Of a DNA stretch of 8,799 nucleotides, positions 1 to 8,346 are shown one piece after another; the stretch's first letter is position 1, and each line of letters starts with the position of its first letter. Below the pieces are notes generated by a model. It was not told where the DNA came from, searched no databases, and was given only the letters and a program-made list of their open reading frames with translations. The position numbers and the translations under genes were made by a program. The stretch covers positions 1 to 8,799 of the forward strand of contig JASLKI010000335.1 of assembly GCA_030747575.1 (NCBI GenBank). The letters run 5' to 3'. Source of the DNA: Verrucomicrobiota bacterium (GTDB lineage: Bacteria > Verrucomicrobiota > Verrucomicrobiia > Limisphaerales > UBA1096).

Positions 1-1901
1 CGGGCCTCGATCGCCTCGATTTTCGCCTCGACCAGGGGATGATCCGGCACGGCAAAGGGCAGCCGTGTGATGATGACATTTTGCAGGGCGTCGCCCGGCA
101 CATCGACGCCCTGCCAAAAGCTGTCCGTGCCGAGCAACACCGAGTGCTCGTCGCGTTTGAACCGCTCGAGCATCGTCGAGCGCGGCACACCGGCGCCCTG
201 CACCAAACAGTCCCAGCCGTGACCGGCGAAAAAGCCCTCTAGTTCCTCCGCCACCTCGCGCATCAGTTTGAAGTTGGTAAACAGCACAAATGCACGGCCT
301 TCGCTCAACTCGATAAAGTGTCGTAATTGCTTGGCCAATGCGTCGCGGTACTCCGGCTCGCGCGGGTCGGGCATCTTGCCGGCGATGAACAGTTTCATCT
401 GCCGCTCGTAGTCGAACGGCGAACCGACCTGCAACGCGTTCACTTTTTCCGCACCGACTTGGGTGGCGAAATAGTCGAGCCCGCCCTTCGCCTTGGCCGA
501 GGTGGAATCGCTCAGGGCCAGCGTGGCGCTGGTGAGCACCACCGGCGAGTTGCAGCAGAACAAACGCCGACGCAAATGCACCGCAACGTCCACCGGCGCG
601 GCGTTCAACGACAGGATCGTCCCGGCCTTGCCGGACTTCTCCACCCAGTAGACATGGTCGTCCGACTCCTGCGAGAGGAACAGCTTCACCCCCTCGCGAA
701 GCTCGCCGACGCGACGGTTGAACTCCGCCAACTCCTGCCCGGTGTCGGCATCGTCGGTGTCGTCGCGCACCTGCACCAGTGCCTCCCGCACACGCTGCAG
801 CGGCAGTGTCAGCGTGTCGTTGACCAGGCCGGCATTGCGCACGCGCAGTTCTTTCCAAGCGCGGACTTTGTTCCCGCCAAATTTCCTCGTTTTGGCCTGC
901 TCTTCGTTAAGCTCGTCACAGGCCATCTCGAGTTCGCCGAAGAACTGCTCCATCGCCGCCGAGGCGTCCTCCACGTTCCGGGTCGCCTTGCCTTCGCGCA
1001 GCAGGCCGAGCAATCCTTTCCCTGTTTTTGGATTCCAAAGCCGTTGCAGGTTGAACTGCACCTGGCCACTCGAAACGCTCAAGCCCATATGCCTCGACGC
1101 CACCGGTCCAATGTTGTGCGCCTCATCGAGAATCACGAAGTCGTTTTTGAACAGCACACCCTCGTCCTTGCTCGGTTCATCGTCATCACCGCCGTTGTCT
1201 TCGAGTAAACTGAAAAACAGGGAGTGATTTAGCACCAGCACATCGGCGGAAAGAACCCGGCTTCGGGCGCGCTGGAAAAAACAGGTCTGGCCCATCTTGG
1301 CGATGTCGGAGCTATGGCCGCAAAGCTTCGTCGAGCAAAGCCCTCGCTCCGAGTTGACCAAGTCCCACACCTTCGGGTCGGGCGTGATGTCGAAATCCGA
1401 AAGGCTGCCGTCGGTCGTCTCCTTCGCCCACTCGGTGATGCGCTTGAGTTCCCCCATCTCGGAGGAGGTCAACAGTGTCGCCGCCTGTTGTCTCGCGCGC
1501 TGGAGCCGCCGTGTGCAGAGATAGTTGCCGCGGCCCTTGAGCATCGTGAACGAAAACTCGACCGGCAACACCTGCTTGAGCATCGGCAGATCCTTCTCGG
1601 TCAACTGCTCCTGTAAATTAATCGTGTGCGTGGAGATGACGGCTTTTTTGTTTTGGCCGACCGCGTGAAGGATGGCCGGAGTGAGGTAGGCCAGACTTTT
1701 ACCGACGCCGGTGCCGGCCTCGACGATGAGATGCTCGCTGTCCTTCAACGCCTTGGCCACGGCCACGGCCATCTGCTGTTGCTCGGGGCGGAACTCGAAA
1801 TTCCTGGCCTTCGACAACAGGCCGCTGTCGGAAAAAAATGTCTCGGTCGCGGCGACCAAGTCCAAGCCGGTGCCCTGTTCCTCGTCCACGAAGCTGATCA
1901 C
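1..1901 (-). CDS. dinG: DinG-family ATP-dependent Fe-S DNA helicase (3' end cut by window edge)
   Basis: Superfamily 2 helicase of the DinG/XPD (Rad3) type, which unwinds DNA 5'-3' and acts on R-loops and damaged DNA in known family members. Reading from GTG 1901, 633 codons stay open to the edge. Visible in order: a Q-like motif FRPEQQQ near residue 37, Walker A AGTGVGKS (62-69), four cysteines suited to a 4Fe-4S cluster (C129, C189, C194, C207), the DEAH box (259-262), the SAT motif (458-460) and motif V with SFWQGVDVPG near 595. Motif VI and the last tens of residues lie outside the window. There is no N-terminal DEDD exonuclease domain of the kind found in Gram-positive DinG. The GTG start is chosen because it overlaps the upstream stop (GTGA) and has GGGAGG about 8 nt upstream, which suggests translational coupling. 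The last Cys spacing (x12) is longer than the x5 I recall for E. coli DinG. The family call is firm; the exact physiological role is inferred. Confidence 0.94.
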   Translation of the reverse strand, partial: MISFVDEEQGTGLDLVAATETFFSDSGLLSKARNFEFRPEQQQMAVAVAKALKDSEHLIVEAGTGVGKSLAYLTPAILHAVGQNKKAVISTHTINLQEQLTEKDLPMLKQVLPVEFSFTMLKGRGNYLCTRRLQRARQQAATLLTSSEMGELKRITEWAKETTDGSLSDFDITPDPKVWDLVNSERGLCSTKLCGHSSDIAKMGQTCFFQRARSRVLSADVLVLNHSLFFSLLEDNGGDDDEPSKDEGVLFKNDFVILDEAHNIGPVASRHMGLSVSSGQVQFNLQRLWNPKTGKGLLGLLREGKATRNVEDASAAMEQFFGELEMACDELNEEQAKTRKFGGNKVRAWKELRVRNAGLVNDTLTLPLQRVREALVQVRDDTDDADTGQELAEFNRRVGELREGVKLFLSQESDDHVYWVEKSGKAGTILSLNAAPVDVAVHLRRRLFCCNSPVVLTSATLALSDSTSAKAKGGLDYFATQVGAEKVNALQVGSPFDYERQMKLFIAGKMPDPREPEYRDALAKQLRHFIELSEGRAFVLFTNFKLMREVAEELEGFFAGHGWDCLVQGAGVPRSTMLERFKRDEHSVLLGTDSFWQGVDVPGDALQNVIITRLPFAVPDHPLVEAKIEAIEA

Positions 1902-2626
1902 TCGTCGACCTCCCGTTTTTCGATGACGGCCAACTCGGTTTTGTTTTTGACCAAGCACCTGGCCGACAGCACGCCGGTGAAGTTGACGTTCGGGTACAGC
2001 ACACAGTCACGGCCAATGATCGAGCCGGGGTTGAGAACCGTGTTGCAGCCGATCTCGGTTCGGTCGCCGATCAACGCGCCGAACTTGGCCAAGCCGCTGT
2101 CCATCGGCCCGGAAGCCAGGCGGACGTTGACATTGCCGCGGATGAGTCGGTAGTTGGAGAGCATCACTCCGGCGCCAAGATGGACGCGGTAGCCCAGCAC
2201 CGAGTCGCCGACGTAGTTGAAGTGCGGCACGTCGCAGCCGTTAAAGAGCAGCGAGTTTTTCAACTCGGCGGCGTGGCCGACGACGCAGCCGTCGCCGACG
2301 ATGACGTTGTCACGCAGCGTTGCGCCGTGGCCGATGAGGCAGTTGCGCCCGATCCAAACCGGGCCGCGGATCAGCGCACCGGCCTCGATCAACGTGCCTT
2401 CGCCGATGAACACGTCGCCCTCGATCACCGTCTGGCTGTGCGCCTGGCCAAGCTGCCGTGGCTCGAGCGTGTCGCGCAGATAGCCGCCGATACGCGGCAG
2501 CACCTCCCACGGTTGCCCAAGCGAGTCGAACAGGCTCGCGTGCTCCGTTTTCCCAAGGTCAAACAGGTCTTCTGATCGGGGGATGTCAGTTACGTTCTCC
2601 ACGCGCGCTTGGCCAAGGGGAAACAA
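1898..2626 (-). CDS. Left-handed beta-helix acyltransferase, GlmU C-terminal-domain-like
   Basis: A 242-residue protein made almost entirely of hexapeptide repeats (residues about 64-220), so a trimeric left-handed beta-helix acyltransferase is expected. It aligns with the acetyltransferase half of GlmU, which makes GlcNAc-1-phosphate for peptidoglycan and LPS. R105, K123, H135, Y138, N158 and Y159 sit at the same spacings as E. coli R333, K351, H363 (catalytic base), Y366, N386 and Y387. The uridylyltransferase half is absent and replaced by about 60 unassigned N-terminal residues, so it is not a complete GlmU. The start is uncertain: TTG 2626 has GGAAGG upstream but lies at the tail of the rpoD terminator; GTG 2602 has no clear ribosome binding site. 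The stop overlaps the helicase start by 4 nt, so the two are probably one transcript. The fold is confident; the substrate (GlcN-1-P or another amino sugar) is inferred. Confidence 0.85.
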   Translation of the reverse strand: MFPLGQARVENVTDIPRSEDLFDLGKTEHASLFDSLGQPWEVLPRIGGYLRDTLEPRQLGQAHSQTVIEGDVFIGEGTLIEAGALIRGPVWIGRNCLIGHGATLRDNVIVGDGCVVGHAAELKNSLLFNGCDVPHFNYVGDSVLGYRVHLGAGVMLSNYRLIRGNVNVRLASGPMDSGLAKFGALIGDRTEIGCNTVLNPGSIIGRDCVLYPNVNFTGVLSARCLVKNKTELAVIEKREVDE

Positions 2627-2654
2627 AAAAGCCCTTCCAGAGGAAGGGCTTTTT
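2626..2654 (-). terminator. Intrinsic terminator after rpoD (probably works in both directions)
   Basis: Perfect stem GCCCTTCC / GGAAGGGC (2631-2638 and 2642-2649) with a 3-nt loop, flanked by runs of A and T that extend the pairing to 13 bp. On the minus strand the hairpin is followed by a T-run ending in TTG. It begins 11 nt after the rpoD stop. The symmetric A/T flanks would allow termination on the plus strand too. The T-run contains the TTG proposed as the start of the next gene. Confidence 0.9.
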
Positions 2655-2665
2655 GTAATTTCAGC

Positions 2666-4831
<2,166 letters not shown>

Positions 4832-4835
4832 TCCG

Positions 4836-4871
4836 TTAATCTCGATCAGGTGAAGATGCACTCCACCTCAT
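4836..4871 (-). other. Possible 11-codon leader ORF upstream of rpoD
   Basis: ATG at 4871 reads MRWSASSPDRD and stops at TAA (4836-4838), four bases before the rpoD ATG. It would overlap the alternative GTG 4861 in another frame. rpoD has a weak ribosome binding site of its own, so ending here and restarting at 4831 is conceivable. There is no strong Shine-Dalgarno in front of the leader ATG (TAGAG only), and an ORF this short is common by chance. Confidence 0.2.
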
Positions 4872-4912
4872 GACTCTAGAAGGAGTCCCGCTGGACAATC
4901 AGGACAGCACCC

Positions 4913-4927
4913 AATTGTTTCACAATT
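4913..4927. promoter_or_regulatory. Inverted repeat AATTGT-N3-ACAATT over the rpoD promoter
   Basis: A perfect 6-3-6 inverted repeat covers the candidate -10 box (4914-4919) and the adjoining spacer. A dimeric regulator bound here would block RNA polymerase. It has the outer half-sites of a lac-type operator, but the centre is shorter and the regulator is unknown. A short A/T-rich palindrome may also be chance. Confidence 0.35.
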
Positions 4928-4942
4928 AAATTCGCCTGTCAA
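4914..4942 (-). promoter_or_regulatory. Candidate sigma-70 promoter P1 for rpoD
   Basis: Minus-strand -35 TTGACA (4937-4942, perfect consensus), a 17-nt spacer and -10 AACAAT (4914-4919, four of six). Transcription would begin near 4907, giving a leader of about 75 nt before ATG 4831. It is the better placed of the two candidates in this gap. Confidence 0.6.
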
Positions 4943-4981
4943 TCGGCTATTCGTTTTTTAGTGTAACGCCGCCGTTTGTTC

Positions 4982-5010
4982 ATTATATAATAGGTTTAAC
5001 CCAATGGAAG
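4982..5010 (-). promoter_or_regulatory. Candidate sigma-70 promoter P2 for rpoD
   Basis: Minus-strand -10 TATAAT (4982-4987, perfect consensus), a 17-nt spacer and a weak -35 CTTCCA (5005-5010, three of six). It lies just after the stop of the FHA-like gene and could give a second, longer rpoD transcript. I see no convincing terminator between that gene and rpoD, so readthrough is also possible. Confidence 0.35.
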
Positions 5011-5027
5011 CAAATGGCTTGGAAGTT

Positions 5028-5423
5028 TTATTTCAGGAGCCAGGCAATCGCTGCCACCTGACCCAGGCCCAGCAGGAGCAAGGCGACCCAAATCAAGGCT
5101 TCAGACGCTGAACGGTCGGCTTGGCCAAGCGGCGCGAGCCAGAATCGGAGCTTGGCCGCGCCCAATCCTACTAGGTCGCCGTGTTTCAATCGAACAGTTT
5201 TGCCTTGGGAAACGCCGTTGATGATAACCAATGCGTCGGAGCAGGGGGTGGCTGTAATCCCTTTTTCGCCGGCATTGTCCAGTATCAGGTGTGTGTCCCA
5301 AACGCCCTTGGCTAAGATCTGTAGATCGCAACTCTTCGCTTGGCCAAGCGTAAAAGGAAAACGGCGGGCCTCTATTGGGTCGCCCGCCGCGGTGCCGTCA
5401 ACTCTCTCGAGTCGAATCTTCAA
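5028..5423 (-). CDS. Small FHA-fold protein with C-terminal membrane anchor
   Basis: A 131-residue protein: residues 1-97 resemble a forkhead-associated (FHA) or YscD-cytoplasmic fold, and residues about 110-130 are one hydrophobic helix, so it is probably a tail-anchored inner-membrane protein with the FHA part in the cytoplasm. FHA hallmarks seen are the loop FTLGQAKSCDLQI (24-36), a His in VWDTH (41-45), ING (68-70) and LKHGDLVGLG (79-88). The usual Gly-Arg is Gly-Gln (27-28) and the Ser of SxxH is replaced, so phosphothreonine binding is doubtful. The TTG start 5423 overlaps the exporter stop (TTGA) and has GAAGG about 6 nt upstream, which supports coupled translation with the export lipoprotein. 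It may be a structural or docking subunit of the export machine; that role is inferred. The low-similarity fold call is moderately sure. Confidence 0.75.
   Translation of the reverse strand: MKIRLERVDGTAAGDPIEARRFPFTLGQAKSCDLQILAKGVWDTHLILDNAGEKGITATPCSDALVIINGVSQGKTVRLKHGDLVGLGAAKLRFWLAPLGQADRSASEALIWVALLLLGLGQVAAIAWLLK
5337..5350. repeat. Palindrome CGCTTGGCCAAGCG, longest copy of a dispersed TTGGCCAA motif
   Basis: This 14-bp perfect palindrome lies in the FHA-like gene. The core TTGGCCAA also occurs at 331-338, 2085-2092, 2609-2616, 5121-5128 and 7158-7165. Four of the six copies extend to CTTGGCCAAG (2084, 2608, 5120, 5339). About 0.13 copies of an 8-mer are expected by chance in this length at even base composition. 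Confidence 0.7.
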
Positions 5424-6049
5424 AAAAGCCTTCGTCCCACGACGATGTTATCACCCGGATAAACGGGCAGATCCCTTGTTGGGTCATCCAGAGCCGCCTT
5501 GCAGTCGATGATGTCCACTTTGCCGGTGGCCCGTATCACTCGCACCTCCCGTTGATCCGCGAAATCGGTGAAGTCGCCCGCAGATTGAATCGCTTGGGTA
5601 ACCGTAATCCGGCCGATGAAAATCTGGCGACTGGGCTGCCGAACCTCCCCTCCCACGTAAAAGAACCGGTCGGCTGTCCTGATGGTAACGTTGATGGTTT
5701 TGTAGATCGCGGGCACGTACTCCTTCTCGAGTTCCCGCTCGAGTTCACCGATTGTTTTCCCGGCGGCAATGATGGGTTCTTTCAGGTATGGCGGACTGAT
5801 GGTGCCATCCTCACGGATGCGGCAACTGTAGGGAATCGGGACCGTACTCAGGCCGCTGAAAGTGATGGTAATTTGATTTCCGGGCTCAAGGCTGTCCGTG
5901 GAGTTGACAGTAAGCGGCACTTCATTCGTCCGGGCGACCGGATTCACGGGCCCTGGGCGTGGTGTTGTCTCGCAACCGGCGGCCATCAGCACGGTCGCAA
6001 CCAATAAACCTCTGCAAACATATTTCATCAAGCTATCAACAAAACCCAT
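5420..6049 (-). CDS. Polysaccharide export lipoprotein, short Wza-like (OPX) protein
   Basis: A 209-residue member of the outer-membrane polysaccharide export family, which carries capsule or exopolysaccharide out of the periplasm. A signal peptide ends in lipobox LMAAGC, so C26 would be lipidated. A Poly_export domain spans about 51-125 (LEPGNQITITFSG, IREDGTISPPYL) and one SLBB domain about 129-175 (YVGGEVRQPSRQ, ITVTQAIQSAGDF). It ends with VYPGDNIVVGRRLF, typical of the short class. Wza of E. coli (about 379 residues) has more SLBB domains and a C-terminal helix that pierces the outer membrane; neither is present here. The gene is 36 nt after the Wzc-like kinase. ATG 6049 has GAGG about 11 nt upstream; ATG 6028 (MKYVC) is an alternative that keeps the signal peptide. 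The family is clear; the sugar exported is unknown. Confidence 0.93.
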   Translation of the reverse strand: MGFVDSLMKYVCRGLLVATVLMAAGCETTPRPGPVNPVARTNEVPLTVNSTDSLEPGNQITITFSGLSTVPIPYSCRIREDGTISPPYLKEPIIAAGKTIGELERELEKEYVPAIYKTINVTIRTADRFFYVGGEVRQPSRQIFIGRITVTQAIQSAGDFTDFADQREVRVIRATGKVDIIDCKAALDDPTRDLPVYPGDNIVVGRRLF

Positions 6050-6085
6050 TTTATATTAACCCTCGAACTGAGTTCTCGCGCCCAA

Positions 6086-8272
6086 TCAGTACTTGGGCTT
6101 CTCATCTTCCCCGCCAGTTTTGGCACTCGCCAGCAGCTTGGTTTTCTTACTGCTCTTGGTATCCCCCTCGGCGGACTCCTCATTTTCACGGCTCTTGTAA
6201 TAGTTATCGTAATAATAACCGCTGTAATAGTAGTAGTAGGAATCCTGGGAAATATTGATGTTGTTGAGAACGACACCCACAAGTTCACCGCCAACCTTGG
6301 TCACCATTTCTTTGGCCCGCTGGGTCATCATTTGAGGGTATTTGCGGTACTGCACCACCAGCACACACATGTCCACCATGCTGGCCAGAACCGAGGCGTC
6401 ACTCACTCCCATGATGGGTGGAGCGTCCAAAAACACGTAGTCGTACCGGCTCTTCATTTCGGTCACGAACTCCTTCATCTTGGCCGAACTAAGGATGCCC
6501 ATTGAACTGCTGGGCAGCTTGCCACTGGGGATGAAATGGAGCGACGGTAATTCCGTCGTCTGGATGACCTTGTCGATGGTGACCTGTCCCAGCAGGTAGT
6601 TGGTCAGGCCAATGTTGTTGGACACATTCATGTAACGGTGCATCGAGGGACGACGCAGGTCGGAATCCACAATCAGAATTCTATCCCCCATCTGCGCAAA
6701 GACCACTGCGAGATTGAACATGGTCGTTGTCTTGCCCTCGCCCGCACCGCCACTCACCACGCTGAACGTGGTTTGGTTCTCGTCCTTGCGCCCTGCAAAA
6801 AGAATGTTGGTGCGCAGCACCCGATACGCCTCCGCGTGGGGGCTTTCGTCCCCTTCGTCCAGGAGGGATCCGACGTTTTGAGGGATGACACCGAGGACGG
6901 CCGCCCCAAGGGCGCGCTCAACGTCGTCAATGGTCTTCACGCTGGTGTCGAGATACTCGATAAAAAATGCCAAGCCCACACCCAGAATCAGGCCGACCAC
7001 AACTCCCAGCGCGATGTTCAGTGGTATATTCGGTCGAATTGCCGTCAAGGGCATGTCCGCATCGTCGGTGATTTCCACGGTGGAGTCCTTGGGCAGCGCC
7101 AAGTCCACTTGCTCTTGCATGATCCGGAACAAGATGGTGTCACGAATGCGCGTTGTATTGGCCAACTTCCGCTTGGCGGCAAAGTAGTCCCGACCTGTCT
7201 CTCGCATGTCGGACTCCCTTTTTTTTGCATCGGCGACATCAATCTGTAGCTGTTCCACCTGAGCAAAAGCAGAGCTGACCTTCAGTTCCAGTCCCGCAAG
7301 AACGCCTTGAATTCGATCATCAATCTGTTGCTCAAGCGTGGCCACCACCTTTTCCAGTCCTTTTATCCTAGGGTGCTGCTCCCCAAGGTCGATGCTTTGA
7401 TTAGCCAACGTTTGCTGGCCGGTATGTAATTCACGGATCAAGACATCCAACTGGGCGTCGGGGTAGGCCGTCGATATGGAATCCCGCAGTTCCTCGAGGG
7501 ACTGTAACTTAAGCCCATCAAGTAATGTGGACATTGATGTGTGAACCGCTCTTGCGTCGATCAACCCGGATTCATAACGACGTACGATTTCCGGCTCGAT
7601 GATCGAGTAGCTTTCCTCGCCGGCGGCATCGGAAATGCCGAAGTCTACGCGCAGTTTATCGACGGCGTCCTGCAGTTCGTCAATATCTTCGTTATATATA
7701 ACCATCTTGCCTTCGAGCGCCTTGATTCCCTTTTCCACCTGACTCTTCTGCGCATCTGTCCTGTGGGTCTGGTATTCCTCAGCAATGGACTGGGCGATTT
7801 TTCGAGCTAACACTCGTTCCCGATCATACGCCCGAAGCTCAATGATGCTGGTATTCCTAAACTGGCGAATATCTATCGCTTTTTTGAGGCGTTTCCGGGC
7901 CGTAATGGAATCCAACGACTCGCCGCCGTTGAGGCGTTTCCATTCTTCAGCCAAATTGCACTTGGCAACCACCTTGTCCAGGACCTTTTGTGATTGAATT
8001 TTCTCGAACTCGGTCTGGATGAAGTAAGGGTCAAACGCCGACGGTCCGGATTGCATGCCCAGCAACGGGGCAATATCCGATGTATCCTTCTCGATAGATA
8101 TCCGGGAGAGGCTCATGTAGGTCTTGGGCATGAAGAGTGTCACCACGGTGGTCGTCACAGCGGTAAGCAAAAAGACGAGCAGGATGGTTACGAGCCGAAC
8201 GCGAATGATCCGCCAATAATCCAGAATATGGAGCTTGTCGGAAGACTGATCTGTGCTTTGGCTTTTATCCAT
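6086..8272 (-). CDS. Wzc-like polysaccharide co-polymerase / BY-type tyrosine autokinase
   Basis: A 728-residue inner-membrane protein that sets chain length in Wzy-dependent polysaccharide assembly and cycles by tyrosine autophosphorylation. A Wzz domain begins after a short cytoplasmic N-terminus; TM1 is about 26-47 and TM2 about 416-440. A long, largely helical periplasmic part lies between them, with coiled-coil-like stretches near 160-215 and 300-380. The cytoplasmic kinase shows the oligomerisation motif E481-x2-R484-x2-R487, Walker A GGAGEGKTT (508-516), Walker A' ILIVDSDLRRP (532-542) and Walker B YVFLDAPP (612-619). Residues 679-692 hold ten tyrosines in fourteen positions, a likely autophosphorylation tail, followed by 36 polar residues ending in Tyr. 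Kinase and Wzz are fused in one chain, as in proteobacterial Wzc. ATG 8272 has no strong ribosome binding site. No cognate phosphatase is visible in the window. Confidence 0.95.
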   Translation of the reverse strand: MDKSQSTDQSSDKLHILDYWRIIRVRLVTILLVFLLTAVTTTVVTLFMPKTYMSLSRISIEKDTSDIAPLLGMQSGPSAFDPYFIQTEFEKIQSQKVLDKVVAKCNLAEEWKRLNGGESLDSITARKRLKKAIDIRQFRNTSIIELRAYDRERVLARKIAQSIAEEYQTHRTDAQKSQVEKGIKALEGKMVIYNEDIDELQDAVDKLRVDFGISDAAGEESYSIIEPEIVRRYESGLIDARAVHTSMSTLLDGLKLQSLEELRDSISTAYPDAQLDVLIRELHTGQQTLANQSIDLGEQHPRIKGLEKVVATLEQQIDDRIQGVLAGLELKVSSAFAQVEQLQIDVADAKKRESDMRETGRDYFAAKRKLANTTRIRDTILFRIMQEQVDLALPKDSTVEITDDADMPLTAIRPNIPLNIALGVVVGLILGVGLAFFIEYLDTSVKTIDDVERALGAAVLGVIPQNVGSLLDEGDESPHAEAYRVLRTNILFAGRKDENQTTFSVVSGGAGEGKTTTMFNLAVVFAQMGDRILIVDSDLRRPSMHRYMNVSNNIGLTNYLLGQVTIDKVIQTTELPSLHFIPSGKLPSSSMGILSSAKMKEFVTEMKSRYDYVFLDAPPIMGVSDASVLASMVDMCVLVVQYRKYPQMMTQRAKEMVTKVGGELVGVVLNNINISQDSYYYYYSGYYYDNYYKSRENEESAEGDTKSSKKTKLLASAKTGGEDEKPKY

Positions 8273-8285
8273 TTTCTATACCCAG

Positions 8286-8325
8286 AAAAAAAGGGAGGCC
8301 AGATAAACACTTCTGGCCTCCCTTT
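8286..8325 (-). terminator. Intrinsic terminator between the beta-barrel and Wzc-like genes
   Basis: A perfect 13-bp stem (8290-8302 with 8313-8325, arms AAAGGGAGGCCAG and its complement) and a 10-nt loop are followed on the minus strand by a T-run of seven. It lies 22 nt after the beta-barrel stop and only 14 nt before the Wzc-like start. It should end most beta-barrel transcripts and leave the export genes to readthrough or to a promoter I cannot place. Confidence 0.92.
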
Positions 8326-8346
8326 AAAAGTTTTAGTTTCAGAAAA

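Noticed and set aside
327..1208. Long plus-strand open frame opposite the helicase
   Set aside because: It is a shadow of the helicase: no family motifs, Arg/His-rich composition, and the minus strand holds all helicase motifs in one continuous frame.
4859..4861. GTG 4861 as the rpoD start
   Set aside because: It adds ten residues unlike the basic tail and its GAGG is very close; ATG 4831 is preferred, though this is not settled.
4990..5027. Terminator after the FHA-like gene
   Set aside because: Only 4-bp stems can be drawn, and no T-run follows.
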